Assembly: GCA_018881555.1 (NCBI GenBank)
Contig: JACAXG010000204.1
Span: 62,001 to 126,000, forward strand
DNA: 64,000 nt
Source of the DNA: Amblyornis subalaris
Taxonomy: Eukaryota; Chordata; Aves; Passeriformes; Ptilonorhynchidae
Reading direction: 5' to 3'
The position numbers were made by a program, and so were the translations under genes. Each line of letters begins with the position of its first letter. The first letter of the stretch is position 1. The notes below the pieces were generated by a model. It ran no database searches. It was not told the origin of the DNA and saw only the letters and a program-made list of their open reading frames with translations. Shown one piece after another: positions 23,223-34,487 of this stretch.

Positions 23223-26200
23223 AACTAGCTCATGCAGCTGACCAGGCTTGGTGTGGGACCCATGTGGTGTCAGACAAGCACCAGTGCCACCCCGAGAAAA
23301 CAGTAGGAAAAGAAAAATTGTATCCTGATGCCAGGAAATGCTGTCCCATGGATCTGCAGTGAAACTGAAGTCCTGTCTCCCTTTCCCAGACTGCACAGAA
23401 ACCAAAGTGAAGGCTAAGAAAATAAGTAAAGGCTGGCATGAGAATACAGCATCTCAGCACTGAAAATTGTGAGTTACACCTAAAAAACCGCAGTGTCTTA
23501 GCTCAGGCACGCACCCATCCTCTGCGTCTGAACAGTATCAGCACACATTACACCAAGCCACTCCAAAGGCCTGCTCAGCAATCAGCTGGGTATATTCATA
23601 GATGTTAAAGCCCCGAGGACTACTGCGATAATCTGCTTTGACCTACATAACATGGGCTGGAGAAATTCACCCAGTATTTCCTGGAGTGAAAGGAATTGTT
23701 CTTCCCAGAGTGATTTCATTCAAAGTAGGACTGAGTTGATTGTCTGTGTGTTTGTGCGTGCTTCTGTTTAGCTATGCATTACGTTGTGTCTCCTTTTAAT
23801 TCTTTCTCCATCCCCCATTAGTGGCCTTTTCCCTTCTTCTGAATGCTTAAGCCCTTCAGGATTTAACAGTATTCAGAGAATGCAAAATTCAGAGTTGTGA
23901 GCATGACAACTGGAAATACTGCCACGAAGACGTGTTTTGTTCACCCTGGAAGACAGGGCCATAATAGCATGTGTCATACTCTGACCAACCACGGTGAAAA
24001 GCTGTGATTCAAATTTCAGACCTGCACCCTCGACACTGGTTGAATAAACATCACTTTTGCTTGGTGCTTGACTGCTTAGGGACACCAGCAAGCAGTGATG
24101 AAGTCAGCACTGATGCTCCGTGGTGTGGATTCCCTGTGTGCAGTGAAAAGGGGCAGTCTCAGACAGCACAGTTAGAACAGTCACACCTTGTCACGAGTTC
24201 CCTTTAGGGGTGGCATCTATGTATCCAAAGCAGAGCACTCTTCTCTATCTGTCCTGCTCTGATTGTGGGATCAGCTGTCCCACACCTGCATGTGGGATGC
24301 AGTCCAGTGGCCCCAGATTTGGGAGAGCTCTGTGTTCTCTAAACTGGCAGGCACCAAGGGATGTATTTAGGCTGTGATGAAAAATATTTCTGTTTGTTCA
24401 GGCTCTGACTGCAGAAATTGTGTGAGGGATGTTTGCTGATTGTACTTGATGTTTATGTGGAGAAGGCTCCCTCCTTTGCAAGGATATATGTTGCCTTGAG
24501 AGATTATGAGCTGGGTGTGGCCATCACTTACTAAGTGATAGGTGGAATGATTAGCTTCTCCATGCCAAGGTATCCCTGTTTGTTTTTCGGGAAAGTTCTC
24601 TTTAAGCTGTAGCATAAATTCTATTCTTCTTCCTTTCACAAAATCTAAGCCACTTTTTGGCTTATGCTTACAAACTGTCCATCACATAGGTACTGCCCTG
24701 CTGCTTCCTGGACCAAGTAGATTTACAGCACAGGGCTGTTGCTTCTCCTTTTCCTTAGACTTTCACTATCAGATGGAGGTGTCTGATCAACACTGAGCAG
24801 CAATTGAAGTTCCAGAGCAGGAAAGATGACATTGTGCTGTGTAAGGCTTCTAGTGAAGGCTCTTGAGCTGACGAATACTTTTTACTTGGTCCCTTCCTTC
24901 CATCAACCCTGAGCTGTAGGTCCTTCCTCTCCATGTGGCCCCAGGGCCCTCTGTCCACGGCCAGGTGCAGAATCCAGCTGGTACCCCACATGCACCTCTC
25001 TCCAATTCCCTTACAGCCCTTCATCCCACAGCGCCTCCCCAACACTGAGTGTCCCAGCCCTTCCCATCCCCAGATCCAAGCTCTGAGCAGCCACCTCCTG
25101 CCCTGCTCCTGCCTTAGGGTGAGAGCAGTGAGCCCTGGGAATCAGCACGGTCCCTCCTGCTCAGCAAAGCGGAGTGTTACGACGGGGTCAACCAGCCTGA
25201 CCCTTGCGTGTTGTTTTATAAATACATCCTCCAGTCACCAGGTCAGCCGCATAAAGACTTCTTTCTGAAATATGGGGCCCTGACAAGTGCTTAGCAGACG
25301 GCCCGACATCCTGAATCCGGTCTCTGTGAGATCCTCCTCTCAGCAGCGCCGGCACATGCTGTTCTGATGGTGCGGTGCCAAGTGACTTCTGGGTCAGTGC
25401 TGATCTTTGGAAATAAGTCTCAGTGGGGGATTGATGACAGAGTTCTTCTGACCTGAGGGAAATCGGTAGGAGGAAGGCACCAGACGAGGAGTTGGTCTGC
25501 AGGAGGGGGTGGGGGGGGTGAAGGGGCGGGCAGAGGGGAAGGGGGGATGGAAGGCTGGCGACTTGAATACTAAATCCTCTTGAGCCAGGGAGCATAGTGA
25601 GGCAGCCGAGCCTTTAGCTCCCTTCCTCATGGGCTGTTTTCCAGGGAAGGAAAACAGCTTTAATCTGTTAGAAGAATCCCAATTTGTGTTTGAAAGCATA
25701 TGTTTGCGCTGGGAATCCAGCAAACGGCACTGCAGTGCTTAACTAGTAGGTCAATGCTGTGGACTGGGAATTCAGCTCTGCCTTCTGTGTGGAGAGTTTA
25801 TCTACACAGATCTGAGCTGCCCTGGTGGTGCTGAGGAGCAGCATTTGCACAAGGAAGGCCTGGAAGCTGCTGGCTCTCCATAAGGCTCACCCGGACCTGC
25901 CTTCGCCCCGAAAGCTGATGGGGTTTGTGGGAACTGCCCTGTCTATCACTGCTTTCGCTGGGAACTGTGACCCCCCCTTCTGCCTGGCCTGAGGACACTG
26001 GCTGGATTCAGCTGTGACACTGGAGTTGCTGGTTGAACAGGTGGGAGGGAGGCAGCCCTTCGGCAATATCAGCAGTGACCTCAGGCAGGAGCTCCCTCCT
26101 CCCAAAACTACAAAGAGTATGCAGAAGTCTCAGGGGTTATTTTGTTATGACAGATCTGGGCCTTCCTTGCACACTTTTTGTTGCTGAAAACCAGTAGTGT

Positions 26201-27369
26201 CCTCAGGAGAGAACAGCACACAACAGCTCCTGGAAAGGGACCCTCTGTGCTTATGCTACAGATGAGCAAAGTCTGCAGTGCTGGTGCACAGAGCACATTC
26301 ATCCTTCACCCCACTGCTGCTCCCCTGCCCCTGGCGTGGTTTCTGAAGAATTTCCTGCAGACTGCAGCAATACTTTACCCCAGTTTCTCATTTGAATCAG
26401 CAGGGCTCTACAAATGGTTTCTTCAAATGGAGAAACAAGAAACAGAAGGGTTTTAATCTGAGATGTGAATTATGTTAGGCCAACCTACAGCACAACCTCC
26501 ATGTTGACCTTACTGTTTGTTTTCAACCAGGCTCGTTTTGGTTTAGTCACTTAGGGACAGCCTCATTTGTGACAATGAGCAAATGTTTACATTGAGTATT
26601 TTTATCAAGCTGGCAAAATCTACTTTAAAAAAAAAACCCCAACAACCTGAATAATATGAATTATCTCATTGTATCTTTGCTCCTGAAAGAAAAAGCTGAA
26701 GTTATGTTTTCCCCCCACATCCTATGTGGGAACACAGTACAGCACTGCACATGGAAGCACAATAGAATAGTAACTCTTTATTACTCCTCTACTCTCAAAA
26801 TTATCCCTAACTTTGTCCCATAATACCATCCTTTATATTTAAAAGTGTGAGTACAGGAACAGATTCTCAGCATTTCCATAAAAATTATATAGACAGGTAC
26901 AATCTGCTGCGGGCAAGACAAGGAATATGTTATTCTCTCATTCTTTATTTGATTTTTCCAGCTATTTCTCCACATGAGATGAGACAAGGCAGGAGTTTCC
27001 TTTACCTCTCATAGTATGGAGCAAGCATGCAGCAAATAAGGAAGAGTTTGTGGCCGTCTCCAGCTTTACCTCTCTTAAACACTCCCTAAGAACATGCTGG
27101 GGGAAGACCTCGGGAGGAAACATCACCCACTGGGAGAGGGAAATTTGCACTGTGGTTTGGTTGCTTCAGCAGTCGGAGAGCAGAATATCAGAGATGGAGT
27201 AAAACGTTATGACTTAAATCTGAAGTGGTTCTGTTACGTTTCTCTTGGCAAGACCTCTCTGCAGAGATCAGGGAAGTTTTGCTACTTTGGGACACTTGAA
27301 AGCCAAAATTGTAGCTTAGGCTTCAGGTAATTGATGAGTTTACATGCAGCATACTAAATCTCTTTAATT
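23223..27369. other. Noncoding DNA, partly GC-rich
   Basis: 24900-25640 is GC-richer than the rest and holds a G-run cluster (listed separately). Overlapping frames on both strands at 25188-25723 and 25798-26105 arise from this low-stop GC-rich DNA and show no domain. Nothing else recognised. Confidence 0.5.
25505..25546 (+). other. G-run cluster, potential G-quadruplex
   Basis: Six guanine runs of 5, 8, 4, 3, 4 and 6 bases are separated by loops of 1 to 4 bases. That satisfies the usual G3+N1-7 pattern for an intramolecular quadruplex on the plus strand. No transcription start or gene can be placed next to it. Confidence 0.7.
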
Positions 27370-27800
27370 GCATGGTGAGTTTTAGGGAGTTCGGGCCAAG
27401 TCCCATGATATCATGGGAATACATTAGCTGACAGCTAGGGAGAGAGGATTAATCCCAAGGCTTGAAGGCCTCGTGGTGTCTATTCCCAAACTTATTAGTC
27501 AGACTTGGAGTTACTTGTGTTTGGCGTCAAGAAAGGTGCACTGAGACATAATTGTCTTCTTCTCGCTCCATCCCATAATGGAGAACAAGGGGTGACTTGC
27601 TGAAATTAATGGCTGGTAAATTTAGAATAAATAAAAAGAACCACTCTGCCATGTGCCAGTCCCCTGTGGGATTTACAGCCACGGGAGGTCATCGAGACAA
27701 ATACTGTGGCTGTATTATTAAAACAGGCTAGATAATTTTATTACCATTAATAACGTTTACAGTTATGTAAGCTGAGATAATGAGGCTAATCAAATCTCAT
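27370..27800. promoter_or_regulatory. Candidate conserved noncoding block around an 18-bp palindrome
   Basis: Holds a perfect palindrome at 27401-27418 and, downstream, dense TAAT/ATTA cores (attattaaaac, taattttattaccattaata at about 27735-27753, gctaatcaaatc). It lacks repeat similarity and coding potential. Vertebrate homeobox-target enhancers often look like this. The call is from composition and motif density only. Confidence 0.3.
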
Positions 27801-27804
27801 GCTT

Positions 27805-27895
27805 CAGGGCATAAACTGATTGCCTGCAGGGGTCAGGAAGAAGTTTCTTTTTCCCCACATGTAGCACTGCACAATTGGCTAAGTGCTGTGTCCAA
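27805..27895. repeat. Possible ancient interspersed repeat
   Basis: The sequence gcctgcaggggtcaggaaga followed by a T/C-rich run and catgtagcactgcacaattg reminds me of an old amniote retroposon segment with 'ggggtcaggaaggaattttccccc'. I cannot name the family. Treat as a lead. Confidence 0.2.
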
Positions 27896-30800
27896 GGGGA
27901 CACCAGCACACTGGCTGTCACCGGAGTGGGTGACTAAGGCCAGCGTCATGGCAGTCTCCCCATCCATGCTTTGCTGCCATCTCTTCTTCCTCCATGCGCT
28001 CCTGCTGCTTTGGTTCTGACCTCATCTCCTGGTGTGCTGCTCCTCCTCATTTCCTGAGCGTCCTCTGCATTCTCACTCTGCGCCCCAGGTTCCTCTCACT
28101 GCCTCCACCTCCCTCTTTCCGTGCTATCTGCACTTTCCCACCTCCTGCACCACCCACACCTTGCCTCTGCACCCTGACACAAGCTCCAACGCGCTGGCTG
28201 GGAGCCCAGGCTAATAAGCCCGGCTCAATTTGTCTGACCCTGTCCAAAGCTGACCCTCTGTGGAACAAGAAAATGTGTTTGTGTGGGGTCTGGGGTTCAT
28301 GGTACAGGTTATGAACCCGTGATATTTCCTGCAGTTTCTTTGCAGCTTTATTTTAATGACTTAGTGCATTCCCTGGTAACACTCTGCATCCTCTGCTGAA
28401 AAGTTTTTTATAAGCAACCTGACAAACGTGAGGGCATGTTTGCTGAATGTCCAGAAAGAAAACATCTCTTTCTTGGTGTGCGGACAGACTCCGAGGAGAA
28501 AGGAGAGGCGATAAGTAGACAGGGAAGTGCTTTTGGATATCTCTTCTGGGGAGCAGGTGAAAATAGCAGTCGTGTCGTTGTTATTTTGGGTGAGATGGGG
28601 AAAGGAGAAGCGAGGGAGAAAGTGGCATTTAAGTCACATGCAGTGTTTTGGATCTGCAGTGATTACTCATGCAGATATCTATGCTGGCGTCTGACAGGCA
28701 GATGAACGGGCTTTGGGCTTGCAGAGCTGTGAACAGAGGAGGTCAAACTCCAGGTGAAGAGGTTTGAGGTGTTCACTGCACTGTTATTAATTTGGCCAAA
28801 GCAGGTCTGTACCTGATAGCCCCAGGGGCAATTCTTCCCCTCCCACTGCAGCCGGAGAGGGGCATGATGGAATCAAGGGCTGGGTCTGACTGTGTCCAAG
28901 GCTGCCTCTTCAGCACCATGGTCCAAATTCTTCAGCTGCCCACCACCACAAGTAGTTATCAGGCCCATCTTCTGACGAATTCTGCGGCAGTCACTTAATC
29001 CTGATTTCCACTTTTGTATAAACAGGCCAGATGAGAACTTGAAAGACTGCTAGGAAAGGACTTTAATAAAGTAGATTTGCTCCTGTTGCAAGAGTTGAGG
29101 TGACTCCAGGGCATACACAGAGCTGTGAGCAGAGCTGATGTACACTTGCTCTTCTCAGGCAGAATGATGATACATTTTCTTCCTTAAGCATCCTTCCCAA
29201 TTAACTCGGTTTGCTGGGAAAGCCACTCCATGTTAAACACCCTACTCAGATTTTGTCCCTGAAAGTACATGTGAGATGACAGTGAGAAGCAGGTTTTCCT
29301 CCTCACTCATGGGCACACCCCCTCACCTCCAGGATTTGTGTTCACCTCAAACAAATTGGGAAGCTACAGGCTTTGTCAAGCCCTGTCCTTGATGTAGCAG
29401 AATAACCTGATGTGTGCACTTTGAAAGGGTCTCTGATACAGGCACAACGTGGGGGTGACCCCATCACCGAGAAAATCTCTTACTGAACCACTATTTATTA
29501 ATGTAGACAGGTGCAGAATGCACCTTTCAATACCCCTTTCTAGCTGAATGCACTGAAAATCACTAGTGCTTTATGCAACTCCATTGGGGGCCACTGAGAT
29601 TTCAGTTTTGCAATTAGATGCTATAACAGATATGTATAAAAATATATTATGGAGTTGGATTTTTTTTCCCCTTCCTCCTCTTTGATTAATCCTTCTTCCC
29701 TTGAATTTCTCCTGCTCACCTGCCTCCACTGCCTACGTGGCACATTGCCCTCATGTGTGGTTTCACTTGATCATCTCCCGGGAGTGGTACTGCCAGTCCC
29801 AAAAAAGTGAATTCCAAGAATCATTTGCTGGGACTGTAGATGTGAGACACCTTCTTCTGCAAGTGAGTGATTGTCCTAGGCATTGTTACCACTCACTTGG
29901 TAGCATGCTTTTCTTCTTGTCCATATATATCCTTGGGATAGAGATTGTTCTGATAGCTGGTATACCTTGGAGGATTTTGTAGAACATTACCCTGTAGGAG
30001 AAAACTACTTTATTTTGTAGCTACGGTTTACTGATTAACAGAAATATCAGGTTCAACCTTGGTGTAGTGGGGCTAATTCTTAAATATTTTAAGACCAAGT
30101 TTGCTTGTAAGAGGCCTTGATTTAAATTTATGGCCCACTTTCCCACATAAAATGGTGGATATAGGGTTTTAATGCTAAAAATTGGGCTGAAAAGTGGGAG
30201 GGCTTGCTTTAGAATCAGAGATTTAGAGAGAGTTGGACAGGAAGGTTATCTTCTCTTTTAAAAAAAACAAAAAAAAATTAAAATGTTGTTTCACAGAGCT
30301 GGGGCAGACAAAAAACTTACTGTAAGCAGCAGTAGCAGCAGTTGCCCCACTACAACCCCTAGGTAGACAGGCTAAATTGCTCTTCACAACAATGGTGTTT
30401 ACTCCAATTTTCAGCTCCACTGGTGCAAATACACCAGAGGTTGCACTGTTACAGCTATCCTGGTGGCTGCTGAACGCACAACCTCTTATCCTCCCCAGGA
30501 TGGAAAACACTCTTCGCTTCGAATCCCACCAAAAGCTCTTTTTTCTTACTAAACTATCTTCTGAGAAGTTCACTGGAAGATTAAATACCTCCTTCTGCTA
30601 TCGCCCTCCCCTCTTTATATTTTTATCACTCTGGATGGCCCAACCTTTCCCTCTTAAAGCTGCGCTCAGTGGTAATATAAAACCCAGACGAAACCACAGA
30701 AGCACCGAAGACAGCAGCCAAGTTAGAATTTAGGTTGCGTCCTCTGAGCTCTTTTTCGGAATACTGCAGGCTTAATTTGTTGTTTGAGCATCTCCCATAT

Positions 30801-33800
30801 TTATAATAATACCCTCTATTAAACAACATGCCGTTAGCCATAATTTCCTGTGTGATTTACATATTTATTATTTTTATTTTTATATATACAGAGGGTGATT
30901 TTGTCTCTCAGAATCTACTGCTCTCAGATGGCTGTGGTTGTTGCATTATTATTTTTTTTTTTTTTCCCATCCTTTACCAAGTGATCAGAGACAGATTGCA
31001 GGGTTTTTGTTGCTATTTTTTTTAATAGGGTGGCCTGGCTAAAGATGGGTAGAGTGAAAATGGGTGCAATGCAGTAAACCTGGAATCGACACAAGGAACC
31101 CAGAAGGTCTGCTAGGTTCTTGCCTCATTAAGAACTCCATATCTGCTCACTGACTAACCTTGCAAATGAGTTCACGCTCAGTAAAGGAAATTGATTACTT
31201 TCCATTGCAATTAACATCTGGTCCTGGGTCAGATCATTAGGATAATTTGTTATAGAAAAAACCAAAGAAGCTAGCTACAGGGTAATAAAGTTTCTTCTGG
31301 ACCCAATTAAAGATGCATTCTCTGGTTATTTTGCGGGACATCAGCCATCTCTTGGGGGTATTACCAGGGAGAAGGAAGCATACGGAGTGGACAATAGGTG
31401 GTGGAATGCCATATATGAGAAAGAGATATCAGGGGAATCATTTACTCCTGCCTCTAGGAAATGCTCCCATTTGCAGTCTGAGTTTCAGAAATGATGTATG
31501 ACATCTATTTGGTGAGGAATGCAGGGCTGAAGGGTTAGTAGGGACTGTGAATCTCTAGGGATTCTACTCAGGGAAGGCTATGTTCCAGTTTCGGACAGGT
31601 TCATAGATAAAAATAAAAAAAATCTCTTTTTGAATTTCACATCCTTGTTTGCTCTGAGACTCATAAAGATGTTGGCTTTCACTGGCAGAGTTTTCCCAAT
31701 TTGAAACAAAACTCTGAATCTTGCCCAAGAATTAATAAAAGGTTTTCTTGGATCTAGACCTGTTTCTTATATATATATACATATATCAAACTCAGAAATC
31801 TCTGAACACATAGCAGCCAAATTTCAGCCCCACATGTTGATCAGGTTAAAAAAAAAAGCAAACACCATCACCTAAAAAACCCAATTTCCATTCATTTTTC
31901 TTGCAACAACAGGTTTGCATGGCTCCAGGGAAAACATTTTGGGAGCCATGCTGCAGTTAGAAATAGAAACAATGCTGTTCATATTCCTAGCAGCAAATGC
32001 TTTTGTAACAGACCTGTTGGTGTCTGTGACTTTGTGGTGTTTCTTAAGCTTCTTTCTGTGGCCGCTTAGAATTTCATGGTGACAGGGAGGCTCAAAATAT
32101 AGGTCTTCCTACAGCACAAGTGCTACCCCCTACCACTGAGTTAAAGGAGAAGCTTCATTAGCAGCAGAATGGATAAATAATGTTATTCTAATTATATATC
32201 TGAAACTGGGAAATGTCATATCAGAGTTGGATGGGAGTGATCTTTTTTTTTTTTTCCCCCCATTGGAGAAGAGTTTTTGAGATTGCTTTTTATATGCTTT
32301 TTATTCCAGTGGTGATGAAAAGTGAAATTGGAAAAATGTGGCAAATAAACATTTTCAAAGTCAGGTTGGATCAGGTGAATATATTTAAAAATCATGTGTT
32401 TAAACTGTTTAGTTTGCTTTTTATCTTACTATGTTTGTTCACCCTTTACTTATGAACCGCAATTTCAAAGCCAAAAGTAATTTTCTAGTGACACTCACCC
32501 AACGTTCCCTGTCTTAAAATTATTGAATCATTATTAATTTGAAATTATAGAAGAGGGGGGTTTTATTCTTTTGTTGTCGGGGTTTTTACTTCCCTTTCAA
32601 TTTTCTCTGTAAATGTTGGGTGATTTTCTTTCTTAGCAGATTAATCTTGTGAGCATTCTCAGTTCTTTCTGACCAACAAAACACCAAAATGTCATGGAAG
32701 GAAAAAATCAGATCGTAATTACCCAATGAGAGAATATAACATTGAGGTATGAGACTTTGTTATATGCCACTCTTTTTGTTTGCTTAGTTGTCAAAAGAAA
32801 TAAGCAAACACGCAACCATGAAATAAGAACCAATATTCGATTTTTTTTTTTCCCTGAAAATTTGAGCCAGATACTGCTGATGGTTACAACAGTTTGGGTT
32901 GCTCTCTTTGCAGCACAGGATATGAGGGAGCAGAGCCCAGTTGAATGCTCATGTAGGACTCAAGTGATGCATAGACTTCATGATGGCTCTGTGCAGGAGA
33001 TGTAAATATCGGACTCCAGTGGCTTTGAAGCATCTTGCTGATAATTCATATGGCTGCAGATCTATAAACCTGCTGGTTCTCAGGCACCTTTGCCACAGCT
33101 ATCCATGTTAATGGGAATGGGAAATGAAGCATATATTTTTCTAGTAATGGATAAACATCAGGAGGTCCAGGGAGTTTGAATTCTTATTAGAGAAGACTAC
33201 TCTACTTGTGAAAAGCCCTTCCAACTCTGGAACAGTTTAGACCTAGATTCACCGAAGTCTGTACAGGTGGTACCTGTTTTCCTGATGGGTTGGATCTCCA
33301 GTTTCAAAGCCTCTGAAAGCTGGAAGAGGCTGGCATTTGTAAGATCTGGCTCTGGAACTCAGTACTATAGTCTGACTGTCCTGATTACCTTATATTTCAT
33401 GTTTTGTGCTAAGATCAGTCTAAGCCTGCGGTCATTGATGATGAGACCTCAGCCTCAACACAGTGAAATGGACTAATACTGGTAGTTTTCAAGAACATTA
33501 GATGTCCAAATTATTTATTTAAAGAAACTGTGGCGTTGGGTCAGATGGTAGCCAGACTTTCTAGGCTGGGATTCATCTTAGCAAGTGTAGACATCACGTT
33601 ACCTATGTCTCTAAGAAACCTCTGTGGTCCACAGAGAGAATTACCACTTGCAAGGTGATTTTCATACTGAAGCAGGCATTCTGTAAGGTACCTGTTTTCC
33701 TCTATTGCCTCTAATGTCACCAGCACAGCAGAAAAACTTTATGTATGGTAAAAAGGCCAAGCTGAATGCTATCCAAAAAGAGTGATCTGCCTAGGAACTT

Positions 33801-34012
33801 CATATATCTTCATGTGACCCGAGGTTGATTTGGAGTCTGTGGGTAGGGAAACAGGCCAGTTACTGAATTTTACACCACAGTTCATCTCACCCCACAGTGG
33901 ACACACACATTTCATCATGTGAACAACCTGAAGAGAATTCCACTGATTAAAGGAAAAGCCTAGACATCTACCTTCCAGATACTTGAATTTAAGTGACAGG
34001 AATCCCACCCAA
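27896..34012. other. Noncoding DNA with scattered simple tracts
   Basis: Includes a pyrimidine-rich stretch at about 28080-28180, poly(T) runs at about 30951-30966 and 32236-32249, and a short (TA)n at about 31768-31788. Frames of up to 118 codons (30223-30733, both strands) are in overlapping registers without domains. No mobile element recognised. Confidence 0.5.
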
Positions 34013-34487
34013 GATCACAGAATCACAGAATGATTTAGGTTGGAAGGTACCTTAAAGATCATCTCATTCCAGCCCCCTTGCCATAGACAGAGACACCTCC
34101 TCCTAGACCAGATTGCTCATCCAGCCTGGCCTTGAGCGATTCCAGGGACGGGACATCCACAGCTTCTCTGGTCAACTTGTTCCAGCATCCCATTACCCTC
34201 ATAGTGAACAATTTCTTCCTAATGTCTAATCTAAACCTGCCCTCTATCAGTTTAAAGCCATTCCACCTCATCCTGTCTCTCCAGGCCTTGTCAAAACCCC
34301 CTCCCCACGTCTCTTGTAGGCTCCCTTTAGGTACTGGAAGGTGCTGTAGGTTCTCCCTGGAAGCCTTCTCTTCTCTGAGGTGACCAACCCCAAATCTCAG
34401 TCTGCCTTCACAGGAGAGGTGCTCCATCCCTCTGATCATCTTTGAGGCCTCCTCTGGACTCACTCTACCAGGTCCACATCCTTCCAG
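34013..34487 (-). mobile_element. CR1 LINE fragment with terminal repeat units
   Basis: Begins on the plus strand with gatcacagaatcacagaatg, i.e. two and a half copies of the 8-bp CR1 3'-terminal repeat (cacagaat), then runs through the CR1 3' region and into ORF2, ending in a 5' truncation near 34487. It is the longest CR1 match in the window after the 12272 copy, with the clearest 3' terminus. Orientation is minus. Confidence 0.95.
34059..34463 (-). pseudogene. CR1 ORF2 C-terminal remnant, 134 codons open
   Basis: Near its end the frame has FKLIEGRFRLDIRKKLFTMR followed by CWNKLTREAVDVPSLESLKA, the conserved C-terminus of CR1 ORF2, then a stop a short distance on. The N-terminal quarter (MIRGMEHLSCEGRLR) also matches ORF2, but the middle (about residues 24-50) reads out of register, indicating two compensating indels. 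There is no endonuclease or reverse transcriptase domain, so it cannot be active. Confidence 0.9.

Noticed and set aside
25188..25723. Overlapping frames of 109-135 codons in the GC-rich pocket
   Set aside because: Several registers are open at once because stop codons are rare in GC-rich DNA. The translations are proline/serine-rich with no domain.
33541..33726. Minus-strand 61-codon frame with protein-like composition followed by an AATAAA
   Set aside because: The frame is short and lacks recognised homology. The AATAAA sits in AT-rich DNA where such hexamers are frequent.
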